From the NCBI GenBank assembly GCA_003248805.1, contig QFQY01000018.1:17085-81084 (forward strand): a DNA stretch of 64,000 nt, given 5' to 3'. Source of the stretch: Chelatococcus sp. (GTDB lineage Bacteria; Pseudomonadota; Alphaproteobacteria; Rhizobiales; Beijerinckiaceae). Below are positions 40,149 through 48,836 of this stretch, in pieces. The position numbers and the translations under genes were made by a program. How positions within the stretch are numbered: position 1 is the first letter of the stretch; each line of letters begins with the position of its first letter. A model generated the notes under the pieces. The model searched no databases, was not told the DNA's origin, and was given only the letters and a program-made list of their open reading frames with translations.

Positions 40149-41186
40149 TCAGTTCCCGGTCGCCGCGCGTGCGCGAGCCTGCGCCTCGCCGCGGGAGCGC
40201 CGCTCGCCGACCCGATCATAGACCAGCCGCAACAGCGGCCTGACGATCTTGCGCCAGGCGAAGGAGTCTTCCGGCAGCGAGCCGAGCGCCACCAGCAGGC
40301 GCGAGCGCAGCGTCAGCTTCTCGTATTTGGCGGCCTCGATATAGTGCAGCCCGGCTTCCGGCTTGTGCATGACGCGCCAGCGCAGGCCCGATGCGGAGAG
40401 CCGCCGCCCGAGGAAATAGGACGGCTTGCGCAGGAACGCGGCCGGCGCGCCGTAGCGATCGACCGGATCGGGCAGGCCCTGCTTGCGCATGATCGCCGCC
40501 TGCATGCAGAGGTCGATATAGTATTCCTGCAGCAGGGTCTTGTGGAAGTCGGCGTTCACGCTGTTTCCGAGCTTGCGCCGGACGTAGAGCACCTCGGGAA
40601 TGAAGGCATAGCCGCCGTGCTCGGCGAAGCGGAACTTCAGATCGTAGTCCTGCGCGTATTTGTAGAAGTCGCGATAGCCGCCGGTCTTGTCGAACACGTC
40701 CCGCCGGAACATGATCGAGCCGTGCCCGAGCTTGTCGGCGCGCGTCAACTGCGTGAAGAAGTCCGGGTGCAGATCGGACATCTGCCGGTGGAATTTGCTG
40801 TTGTGGCTCTCGTCATTGTCGAAGAGGCAGCTGACGACGACGATGCCCGGGTTCTTGGTGAGGAACTCGACCTGCTTCTCGATCCGGGTCGGATGCGAAT
40901 AGTCGCCCGAGCCATGGATCGCGACGAAATCGCAGGGATGGGCCCTGATCGCGTTGTTCAGCGCCGCCGAAAGCCCCTGGTTCTCCTGCCGGATTAGCTT
41001 CACGCGCGGCGTGTCGGCGAAGTGCTGCATCGCCGCCCAGGTCCCGTCCGTCGAGCCGTCGTCCATCACGACGATCGTCAGGTTCGGATAGGTCTGGTCG
41101 ACCAGGCTCTGGACCGAGTCCACCACATAGTCCTGGCGGTTGTAGTAGGGCGTCACGACCACGACATGCGGCAGGGATGAAGTCAC
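40149..41186 (-). CDS. Glycosyltransferase family 2
   Basis: A 345-residue GT-A enzyme with VVVVTPYYNRQDYVVDSVQS, VVMDDGSTDGT, LSAALNNAIRA, the acceptor-base region RRDVFDKTGGYRDFYKYAQD with YDLKFRFAEHG, and a basic C-terminus. Start is GTG 41186 with GAGGA ten nt before it; the longer open frame upstream is a shadow of the next gene. It faces the plus-strand glycosyltransferase at 38961 tail to tail. Confidence 0.9.
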   Translation of the reverse strand: MTSSLPHVVVVTPYYNRQDYVVDSVQSLVDQTYPNLTIVVMDDGSTDGTWAAMQHFADTPRVKLIRQENQGLSAALNNAIRAHPCDFVAIHGSGDYSHPTRIEKQVEFLTKNPGIVVVSCLFDNDESHNSKFHRQMSDLHPDFFTQLTRADKLGHGSIMFRRDVFDKTGGYRDFYKYAQDYDLKFRFAEHGGYAFIPEVLYVRRKLGNSVNADFHKTLLQEYYIDLCMQAAIMRKQGLPDPVDRYGAPAAFLRKPSYFLGRRLSASGLRWRVMHKPEAGLHYIEAAKYEKLTLRSRLLVALGSLPEDSFAWRKIVRPLLRLVYDRVGERRSRGEAQARARAATGN

Positions 41187-41224
41187 GTTCGTCTCGTCCT
41201 CGGTTGGTCGCACCAGCCGGCCCG

Positions 41225-42400
41225 TCAGAGCCGGTCGCGGAAGCGATCGTAGATCTCGATGGCGCGCCGCGCATGCTCGCGCGGGCTCAGTTCCTCGGCC
41301 ACGGCCTGCCGGCGCTCCGGCGTCAACACGACGGAGGCGGGATCGTTCAGAACCGCCAGCGCGACATCGGCGAACTCGGCCGCGCTCGCCTCCTTCGCGA
41401 CCAGCCTGCCGCCCTGCCACCGGCTCATGATCTCGGAGAGCCCGGCATCGTCCGTGCCGACATAGGGCTTGCCGAGCAGCGCCGCCTCGATCGGCGAACG
41501 CCCGAACGGCTCCCGCAGCGAAGGATAGAGCAGCAGGTCGATCGCCGCGAGATTGTCCTCGACCGGCGTCCGGAACCCGGCCATGCGCAGGCGCTCGGCG
41601 ATGCCGAGCCTCGCGGCCTCGTCCTTCATGTCCTGGATGGTGAAATCGCCGTCGCGGCCGAAGATCACGAACACGGCCTTCGGAGCGCGCTCCGCCATCG
41701 CCGCCGCCACCGCAAGGAAGAAGTCCGGCCGCTTGCGGCGCCAGAGATTGCCCGCGAAGCCGACGATCTGCGCATCGGCCGGAATGTCGAAATCCCTGCA
41801 AAGCGTCTGCCGCGCCCGCTCCCGATCGACCGACTGGTCGATGGACAGCGGGTCGACGATGGTCGTCGCCCGCGCGGGCGGGACGAAATCGGCATTCGCC
41901 TTCGTCTCGATCGAAATGGGAATGACGTGGTCGGCGGAGCGGATGATGATCTCGTTCAGCCGCACCCGGCGATTGAGGGCCCGATGATGGTAGACCATCG
42001 GAAAGCCGCAGAACCGCGCGGGCAGCATCCATGACTGCAGCCCGCCGATATCGTTGGTGTGAAGGATGCCGCCCTTCGGCAGGCCGCGCAGCAGGCTGAT
42101 CCGGCCCGGCAGGCGCCGCAGGTCGTAAAGCGGGTTGTGCCGCCCGTTCTGCGCCGTCGCGGCCCGCTCGTCATGCTCCATGACGCCGAGCCCCTTGGAC
42201 GCGGCCTCCTCGAGGATCGCGGAGCCGCGCCGGGCGATGACCGTGCACGGCACGCCGAAATCGGCGATCAGCGCCTCGGCGAGCGTGAAGGCCGAGATGT
42301 GGCTGCCGCCGATATTCTGCCCGATGAACGGAAAGTAGATATGATACGGCGCGGCGTCACGGCCCGCCGGCCGTGACGCGAGGGACGGAGACGTCGGCAA
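41225..42400 (-). CDS. Glycosyltransferase family 4, TTG start
   Basis: A 391-residue GT-B enzyme: YFPFIGQNIGGSHISAFTLA at the N-end, IVGFAGNLWRRKRPDFFLAV and the donor-site segment PSLREPFGRSPIEAALLGKP with YVGTDDAGLSE. Start is a TTG at 42400 (MPTSPSLA), strongly supported by GGGAGG five nt upstream and absence of a suitable ATG. It follows murA by 41 nt and precedes the GT2 gene by 38 nt on the same strand, so it is probably in one operon. Confidence 0.88.
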   Translation of the reverse strand: MPTSPSLASRPAGRDAAPYHIYFPFIGQNIGGSHISAFTLAEALIADFGVPCTVIARRGSAILEEAASKGLGVMEHDERAATAQNGRHNPLYDLRRLPGRISLLRGLPKGGILHTNDIGGLQSWMLPARFCGFPMVYHHRALNRRVRLNEIIIRSADHVIPISIETKANADFVPPARATTIVDPLSIDQSVDRERARQTLCRDFDIPADAQIVGFAGNLWRRKRPDFFLAVAAAMAERAPKAVFVIFGRDGDFTIQDMKDEAARLGIAERLRMAGFRTPVEDNLAAIDLLLYPSLREPFGRSPIEAALLGKPYVGTDDAGLSEIMSRWQGGRLVAKEASAAEFADVALAVLNDPASVVLTPERRQAVAEELSPREHARRAIEIYDRFRDRL

Positions 42401-42441
42401 GGCTGCCTCCCTTTCGAACTCGGGCGAGGCCGGGCGCGCGG

Positions 42442-43749
42442 TCAGCGCGCCGAGACCTGCGCGCCGAGCGAGCGCAGCTTGCCGATGATGTCGTTGTAGC
42501 CCCGCTCCACCTGCCAGGCGTCCTCGATCACGGTCTCGCCCTGCGCGACCAGCCCGAGCAGGGTCAGCGCGATGCCGGCGCGCAGATCGAGCGCGCGCGT
42601 CGTGGCACCCTTCAGAACGTTCCGCCCGCGCCCCTCCAGCAACAGCGCGCCGTTCGCGATCTTGCTGGTGACGCCCATCTTCTCGAATTCGTCGCGATAG
42701 CCGTAGCGATCGGGGAAGCGCAGGTCGACGATCGTCGACTTGCCCTGCGCGCAGGCGCCATACACCGCGAAGAGCGGCTGCATGTCCGAATTGATGCCCG
42801 GGAACGGACCCGTGCTGATCTCGACCGGATAGCAGGTGCCACCACGCACGATGATCGAATCGTCGCTCTCGTAGAACTTGGCGCCGCTCTCGCGCAGGAA
42901 GATCAGCGGAACTTCGAGATCGGCGCGCGGGAAATTATGGATCGTGACGTCGCCGCCGGTGATCGTGGCGCCGATCAGCCAGGTCAGCGCCTCCATGTTG
43001 TCCGAGATGGTCGTGTGCTGCACGCCGCCGAGCTGGGGCGCGCCGGTCACATGGATGCTCTCCTGGCCGTAGACCGTGATCTCCGCGCCCATGGCGCGCA
43101 GCATCTTGATCAGGTCGAGGATCTCGGGCCGCACATGCGGGTTCCAGATGATCGTCTTGCCCTTGGCCAGGCTGCCGCAGAGCAGGGCGTTCTCGGTCGC
43201 GCCGGTCGAGCGGATCGGCAGATGGATCTCGCCGCCCTTCAGCCCGTCGGGAGCCTCGGCGCAGAGCATGCCGTCCTCGGTCCAGACCTTGGCGCCGAGC
43301 GTCCGCAGCACGAGCTCGTGCAGATCGTATTTGCGGTCGCCGAGATTGCAGCCGCCCGGCAACGGCACCGCGCCCTTGCCGGTCCGCGCCGTCAGCGCGC
43401 CCAGCACGAGCAGGGTGTTGCGGATCGAGCGGCCATGCCAGTCGAGCCGGCTGGAGAGCGGCTTCGTCTCGTCGACGATCAGGCTCGTCCCCTCGACCGT
43501 GCAGGTCTTGCCCAGCGCATCGAGCATGCCGGCATGGACGATGGCGTCGAGCAGCTTGGCCGGATAGTTGCGGATAACGGTGCGCTGGCCCGTCAGCAGC
43601 GTCGCCGCCATCAGGCGCAGAACCGAGTTCTTGGCCCCGCTCACGAAAACCTCGCCGCGGAGCACGGAGGGCTTCACGGAAATCGTCGAGAGCTGTGCCG
43701 CGTCGGCGTCCTCGATCTCGTTGATATCGGCGAGTTTGCTGTTCAGCAT
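42442..43749 (-). CDS. MurA paralogue: UDP-GlcNAc 1-carboxyvinyltransferase
   Basis: A 435-residue enolpyruvyl transferase with all key residues: Lys40 in SGAKNS (Lys22 of E. coli MurA), Cys134 in LPGGCNLGDRKYDLHE (Cys115), an Asp in GPFPGINSDMQPLF (Asp305) and an Arg in VERGYNDIIGKLRSLG (Arg397). It would make UDP-GlcNAc-enolpyruvate. The N-terminus is about 18 residues longer than E. coli MurA. It lies between glycosyltransferase genes, just downstream of a murB homologue, not in a cell-division cluster. I infer a dedicated copy for polysaccharide synthesis; that it is the only murA of the cell cannot be excluded from one window. Confidence 0.9.
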   Translation of the reverse strand: MLNSKLADINEIEDADAAQLSTISVKPSVLRGEVFVSGAKNSVLRLMAATLLTGQRTVIRNYPAKLLDAIVHAGMLDALGKTCTVEGTSLIVDETKPLSSRLDWHGRSIRNTLLVLGALTARTGKGAVPLPGGCNLGDRKYDLHELVLRTLGAKVWTEDGMLCAEAPDGLKGGEIHLPIRSTGATENALLCGSLAKGKTIIWNPHVRPEILDLIKMLRAMGAEITVYGQESIHVTGAPQLGGVQHTTISDNMEALTWLIGATITGGDVTIHNFPRADLEVPLIFLRESGAKFYESDDSIIVRGGTCYPVEISTGPFPGINSDMQPLFAVYGACAQGKSTIVDLRFPDRYGYRDEFEKMGVTSKIANGALLLEGRGRNVLKGATTRALDLRAGIALTLLGLVAQGETVIEDAWQVERGYNDIIGKLRSLGAQVSAR

Positions 43750-43939
43750 CGGCTTGTCCTCAGCTTTGCGCTTGGTGGGCTAGACCGGCCCGTCGCGAAG
43801 CCCGGCGGAACGGTCCGGCGAACTTCCTCTGCGTCGGCCCTGCGTATTGTCGCAAGCCGGCCGGCGCGGTTCATGTCATATCGCACTGCAACATAGTCAA
43901 ATGCGCGGGAGCCGCCAAGTACGGCGTGACGCATCGCCG

Positions 43940-44962
43940 TCATGACGTCATCCCGGCGGCGGCCGGCTCCGCATCGGCAGCCTCCGCAGCCGCCGCCTCA
44001 TGGGCCGGACGGACGACACCGTCCGGCGACACGTGCCGGACCTCGCAATCCATCCAGAAGCCGGTGGCGTCATGCACACGCATCCGCGCCAGATGGATCA
44101 GGCCGAGAACGTCGCGGCTCGACGCCCCGCCCCGATTGACGATGAAATTGGCATGGAGCGGCGAGATCTCCGCGCCGCCCAGCCGCGTCCCCTTCAGCCC
44201 GACGCGCTCGATGGCGGCTCCCGGCGGGCCGACGATGCTGTACATCGACGGGTTGCTGAGAAAGACCGACCCGCAATTGGGCAGATTCTTCGGGAACTTG
44301 CGCCGCCGGTCGGCGAGAATCGCGATCATCTCGCGGCGCATGGCCGCCGGGTCCGCCTCCGAGAAGGCGAGCTCCGCCTCGAGCACGATCAGGCCGTCGG
44401 ACTGCAGCGAAGAGCCCCGATAGCTGAAGGCACACTCGGCCTGCGAACGCTCGAAGGGACGCCCCGAAGCATCGCAGCCGCGCACCGAAACGACGCTGGC
44501 ACCGATGCCTTTGCGCTGGCTGCCGCCATTCATGTAGATCAGCCCGCCCAGCGTGCCGGGGATGCCGATGGCGTGTTCCGCCCCGCTCAGCCCCTCGCGA
44601 CCGAGCTGCCTGACGAAACGCGGCACCCACAGCCCCGCTCCGGCCCGGACATGGCGCCCGTCGCGATGGAAGCCGCCCAGATTGGAGCCGATCCGCACGA
44701 TCGCGCCATCGAAGCCGCGATTGTCGAACAGCAGGTTCGAACCGTCGCCGATCACGAGCGTCGGCAAGCCGGATTCGGAAAGAATGGCGAGGGCCGCCCC
44801 GACCTCGGCCGCGCTCGCGGGCTCGATGAGGACGCGCGCCCGCCCGCCGATGCGCCAGCGACAGAGCGCCCGCAGATCGGCAGCCTCCTCGATATGCCCG
44901 GTCACGGCGTCGCGCAGGCGCGCCAGGGTCGCGGGCAGTCGCGAGCGTCCGGTCTCCAGCAT
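43940..44962 (-). CDS. MurB paralogue: UDP-N-acetylenolpyruvoylglucosamine reductase
   Basis: A 340-residue FAD enzyme. FAD-binding part: WRIGGRARVLIEPASAAEVG, LVIGDGSNLLFDNRGFDG, AIGIPGTLGGLIYMNGG and FSYRGS. Substrate part: the catalytic serine in NCGSVFLSN and glutamate in WMDCEVRHV; HANFIVNRGGAS is also typical. It reduces UDP-GlcNAc-enolpyruvate to UDP-MurNAc. A GAGGAAC ribosome binding site precedes ATG 44962. It is 190 nt upstream of the murA homologue and 66 nt downstream of the wzc-like gene, so it belongs to the polysaccharide operon. The Ala-rich C-terminal tail is unusual. Confidence 0.9.
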   Translation of the reverse strand: MLETGRSRLPATLARLRDAVTGHIEEAADLRALCRWRIGGRARVLIEPASAAEVGAALAILSESGLPTLVIGDGSNLLFDNRGFDGAIVRIGSNLGGFHRDGRHVRAGAGLWVPRFVRQLGREGLSGAEHAIGIPGTLGGLIYMNGGSQRKGIGASVVSVRGCDASGRPFERSQAECAFSYRGSSLQSDGLIVLEAELAFSEADPAAMRREMIAILADRRRKFPKNLPNCGSVFLSNPSMYSIVGPPGAAIERVGLKGTRLGGAEISPLHANFIVNRGGASSRDVLGLIHLARMRVHDATGFWMDCEVRHVSPDGVVRPAHEAAAAEAADAEPAAAGMTS

Positions 44963-45028
44963 TGTTCCTCGCGTCTCGGCGTTGCGAAGCGGCCGGGCCT
45001 TCGGCCCGGTCGCGGCGGATCGGCGATG

Positions 45029-47314
45029 TCAGCGATAGTAGCGGTTGAAGACTTCTTCCTGCCGCTTGTCGAGGCCGTAGGGCTCGTAGCTCCGCTGCTT
45101 GTCGATCTCGACCTTGTTCAGCACTGCGCCGACCATCTTCTCGCGAACGGCTCCGGAGGACGCGACCACGCTGCGAACCACGCGCCGAGGCACGCTGCCC
45201 CACTCGACGACCATCACGACCGCGTCGAGCAATTGCGCAGCGGCGCGCCCGTCGACGACAGGACCGAGCGGCGGCAGATCGACGATGATGTAGTCGTACA
45301 TGCCGCCGAGGCTCTGCAGCAGGGCGCCCATCGCGGGCGAGGAGATCAGGTCGCCGCTGACGAAGAACTTGTGCTTCGCGGTGGCCGGCAACATCGTCAG
45401 GCCGGTCTCGGGCTCGGCCACGATGATGTCGCTGATCGAAGCCTGGTCGAGCAGCAGCTCGCCGAGGCCGGCGGCCGGAGAGAGACCGGCCAGGCGGGTC
45501 AGCCCCGCCTCGCGCAGGTCGGCGTCGATCAGCACGACCTTCGCGCCCTGCAGGGCGAGCAGACCCGCCAGATTCATCGAGACCGTCGACTTGCCCTCGC
45601 GCGGCATGCTGGACACGACGCCGACGACCTTGGCCCGGTCGAGTTTCACGCGGTCGTCGATCCCGATCTTCACCGCGCGCAGGGTCTCGGCGAAGCTGGA
45701 GAACGGGTTCTTGACCGCGAACTTCGCCAGGGTCGCATCGCCCGGAGACGCCGGGTCGTGGATCGGCCCCGGCAAGGCGCGAAGCGCTCGGCCTCCGCCG
45801 ACGATCGGAAGCATGCCGAACACCTCGACGCCGAGATCCTCCTCGACCTGCTGAGCCGTGCGATAGGCCCGGTCGGAGAGCTCGCGATAGGCCGCGATGC
45901 CGACGCCCGTGCCCAGCCCGAGGATCATGCCGGCGGCGGCGAGGAGCATCATCCGCGGCTCGCTGGGCAGCAAGGGCGGCGATGCATCCGAAATCACGCG
46001 CGCATCGTTGATCGGCGAGGATTCCTGCTGCACCGTCTCCTGATAGCGCTGCAGGAAGCTCTGATACATGCTGCGGAGCGAGGTCGCCTTCTGCTCGAGC
46101 TGGCGCAGCTCGACGAGGGAGCTGTTGGCCTCGGAGGTGATGTTCCGCGCCGCGGTGATCTGCTTGGCGAGCTGCTCCTCCCGGTCGCGCGACCGCTGCA
46201 GCTGCGTCTCGGCGCTCGAGAGGAAGCGCCGGAACTCCTCGAAGATCTGTCGGTCCACGTCCTTGATCTGACGATCGAGGTCGAGCGCGATCGCGTGACG
46301 CGGCCCGACGCGGCTGACATTGTCGTTGTAGCGGCGACGCAGGTCGGCCTGCTGCTGGCGCAGGCGCCCGATCACCGAATTGTCCATCGCCTCGGGCGTG
46401 AACGCATCGAGCCGGCCGCTGTCAACGATCGCCTTGACCGTGTCGTAGGTCGCCCTGTTGCGCGCCACTTCCGCGCTGATCTCGGTGAGCTGCCGGTTGA
46501 GGTCGGAGAGCTGCTGGTCGGAGAAAAGCTGCCCGTTGGTCGCGAGGAGGTTGTTCTTGTTGCGATAGTCCTCGACCGCGCGGCTGGCCGCATAGCTCTG
46601 CTTCTGCAGCTCGGCCGACTGCTCGGAGAACCAGTCGCCCGCACGCTTCGCCTGCTCGACGCGCGCGGTGATCTGGTCGGCCAGATAGGCGTCGGCGACG
46701 CCGTTGGCGATGGCGGCGGCCTTGCGCGGGGATTTCGCCGTGACGGCGATCTGGAGCACGTTCGATTTGCCCTGCCGCGTCAGCTTGATCGCCTCGGTGA
46801 GCTTGCCGATGGCGACGCGTTCCTTGCGGAAATCCGGATCGCTTTCGCCGGACGACACCTGGAAAAGCCGCATCGGATTCAGCATCTGCACGAGCCGCAC
46901 GGCCTGCATCGGCAGCGACAGCGGCTCGGTTCCGTTGAACTCCGGATCGTCCTTGAGCTTGAGCTGGTCGATGACGATCTTGAGCACCCGCTCGGAGCGC
47001 ACGACCTCCGTCTGATTGTCCACCAGCGAATTCTCGGCGACGATGTTCGTCGGGGCCGAAATGTCCTGCACGGCGCGGATCTGGCGGTCGCCGAGCAGCA
47101 GCGATGCCTGGGCCGTGTACTTGGTGTCGGACAGCGCTCCGACGACGACCATGGCCCCGAAGCCGATCGCCGCGCAGATGGCGACCAGCTTCGCATGGCG
47201 GCGCGCGACGGCCAGGAGCTCGACGAGGTCGATCCCCTTGAGCAAGGATGCTTCGTCCGGCTCGGGCCGGGGCAGCTTCCTCGGTTGGTCGAAGTGAACC
47301 TGCGTTTGCAGCAT
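45029..47314 (-). CDS. Wzc/ExoP-type polysaccharide co-polymerase with BY-kinase domain
   Basis: A 761-residue inner-membrane protein. A Wzz domain starts near residue 25 (first helix at about 42-60, LVAICAAIGFGAMVVVG), followed by long periplasmic coiled coils, a second helix near 440 and a C-terminal bacterial tyrosine kinase. Walker A is SSMPREGKST (about 569-577), Walker A' VVLIDADLR (about 593-601), Walker B YDYIIVDLPP (about 673-682). The terminal tyrosines (YEPYGL, NRYYR) are probable autophosphorylation sites. It controls chain length together with Wza and the Wzy polymerase. Confidence 0.94.
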   Translation of the reverse strand: MLQTQVHFDQPRKLPRPEPDEASLLKGIDLVELLAVARRHAKLVAICAAIGFGAMVVVGALSDTKYTAQASLLLGDRQIRAVQDISAPTNIVAENSLVDNQTEVVRSERVLKIVIDQLKLKDDPEFNGTEPLSLPMQAVRLVQMLNPMRLFQVSSGESDPDFRKERVAIGKLTEAIKLTRQGKSNVLQIAVTAKSPRKAAAIANGVADAYLADQITARVEQAKRAGDWFSEQSAELQKQSYAASRAVEDYRNKNNLLATNGQLFSDQQLSDLNRQLTEISAEVARNRATYDTVKAIVDSGRLDAFTPEAMDNSVIGRLRQQQADLRRRYNDNVSRVGPRHAIALDLDRQIKDVDRQIFEEFRRFLSSAETQLQRSRDREEQLAKQITAARNITSEANSSLVELRQLEQKATSLRSMYQSFLQRYQETVQQESSPINDARVISDASPPLLPSEPRMMLLAAAGMILGLGTGVGIAAYRELSDRAYRTAQQVEEDLGVEVFGMLPIVGGGRALRALPGPIHDPASPGDATLAKFAVKNPFSSFAETLRAVKIGIDDRVKLDRAKVVGVVSSMPREGKSTVSMNLAGLLALQGAKVVLIDADLREAGLTRLAGLSPAAGLGELLLDQASISDIIVAEPETGLTMLPATAKHKFFVSGDLISSPAMGALLQSLGGMYDYIIVDLPPLGPVVDGRAAAQLLDAVVMVVEWGSVPRRVVRSVVASSGAVREKMVGAVLNKVEIDKQRSYEPYGLDKRQEEVFNRYYR

Positions 47315-47516
47315 AACTGCCCGTCTTTCCCTTCAGATTATCGCCTCAGGGGCCGACCCGGCTCACCCGGCCCCGCTTTACGCGCGCTCGCGGCCGACTC
47401 GGCTGCTAGCAGGAGAATAAGGCGTACCCAGTACGGCGCCTCAATAATCTCGCCTTAACCCTACCGAGGTCTGGCCGAACTAATCCATTCGCGCAAGCAA
47501 GTTCCGCGCCTCCCCT

Positions 47517-48680
47517 TCAGCCGCTCCGGTCATCGGCGGAGACGAGCCGCGCCGGCCGGAACGAGCCATCGACCTTTCCGAGCGAACGGAACAGGTCGAG
47601 CGTCTCCCGGGCGATGACGTCCCAGTCGTAGCGCGCGAGCACGAACTCCGTATCCGCCATCGGAATGGACGCAGGATCGGCCAGCTTCCGGCGCAGCGCC
47701 TCGATGTCGCCGACAGGGAAGTAGTTCGCCGCATCGAGCTTCAGGTCGCGGTTCGCGTCGATATCGGACAGCAGCACGCGCGCGCCCATCGCCAGCGCCT
47801 CCAGCGCGACGATCGGCAGGCCCTCGTGATAGGAGGGCAACACGAACAGCGCCGTGTTCCTGTAGAGCGGGGCGATCCGCCCGCGCGGCATCGCCCCCGC
47901 GAAGACGATCCGGTCGCTCGCCTTCGCCAAAAGCCCCTCGGCATAAGCCCCGCCATGCTGGGCACCGCCCACGACGACGAGCTTCATGCCCTCCGGCAGC
48001 CCGGAGGCCGCCTCTACCAGATCGTGAATCCCCTTCTCCGGCACGAGACGCGCCACGGTCATGACATAGCGGCCCGGCGTCAGACCGAGCTCCGCGAGCA
48101 CGGAAGCCGCTTCGGCGGCGTTCGTACCGGCCTCGGCCTCCAGCGCCGCCCCGTTGGGAATGACGCGGATCCGGCCGGCGAGATCGGGGTAGCGCTCGAC
48201 GATCGACTTCGCCACGGGCCGCGAGACCGATATCATGCGGTTGGAGAAGCGCGCCGCCATGCGTTCGCCGAAGCGCAGCGCGGCCTTCGCCACGCCATTC
48301 CATTTGTCGCGCCGATAGTCCTCGCCGTGATGGGTGAACACGACCGAAAGCCCCAGCAGCTTCGCGACCGGAATCAGCAGCCCCGGCCCTACGGCATGGA
48401 TATGGACGACGTCGGCCCGCTCCGTGAACCGGGCGTGGATCAGCCCGAGGAAGGTGTGGAGGATCGCCTCGAAATAGGGATGCGTGATCGCCGGAATGGG
48501 CCGGATGGTCACGCCATCGAACGCATCGCGATCGTCGCTGACATAGGGCTTGCGTGCCAGCACCGTTATGTCGATGTCCGGGGCAAGACGACGCATGCGC
48601 GGATAGAGTTGCTCGCAGTGCGTCTCGACACCGCCCATGACGTCGGGGATGCCTCTCAGCCCGAGGGCGACGATCTTCAT
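47517..48680 (-). CDS. Glycosyltransferase family 4 (DUF1972-like N-domain)
   Basis: A 387-residue GT-B enzyme with the N-terminal motif LGLRGIPDVMGGVETHCEQL found in rhamnosyl-/galactosyl-transferases of capsule loci, VVFTHHGEDYRRDKW, VIPNGA, YVMTVARLVPEKGIHDLVEA and the donor site YHEGLPIVALEALAMGARVL. It probably adds a side or backbone sugar. A GAGGAAG site precedes ATG 48680. Confidence 0.9.
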   Translation of the reverse strand: MKIVALGLRGIPDVMGGVETHCEQLYPRMRRLAPDIDITVLARKPYVSDDRDAFDGVTIRPIPAITHPYFEAILHTFLGLIHARFTERADVVHIHAVGPGLLIPVAKLLGLSVVFTHHGEDYRRDKWNGVAKAALRFGERMAARFSNRMISVSRPVAKSIVERYPDLAGRIRVIPNGAALEAEAGTNAAEAASVLAELGLTPGRYVMTVARLVPEKGIHDLVEAASGLPEGMKLVVVGGAQHGGAYAEGLLAKASDRIVFAGAMPRGRIAPLYRNTALFVLPSYHEGLPIVALEALAMGARVLLSDIDANRDLKLDAANYFPVGDIEALRRKLADPASIPMADTEFVLARYDWDVIARETLDLFRSLGKVDGSFRPARLVSADDRSG

Positions 48681-48836
48681 GTCTACGAGCTTCCTCTTTC
48701 AACCATTCAACGCATGGCCCGGCGCGCGAACGTTATGTCACCATCCGCGCTCGATTGTCGCACGAAAGATGTAAGCGCGGTTACCGACGCTCATGCGCCG
48801 CACTGTTGCAGGCAAAACATGTCGCCGCTTTGACGG

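Noticed and set aside
40149..42032. A fused 627-codon glycosyltransferase frame
   Set aside because: Its N-terminal part is an out-of-frame reading of the GT4 gene at 41225; the real GT2 starts at GTG 41186.
44000..47458. 1152-codon open frame on the plus strand
   Set aside because: Antisense to murB-like and wzc-like genes, which have full family motifs; its own product is low-complexity and Arg/Asp/His-rich.
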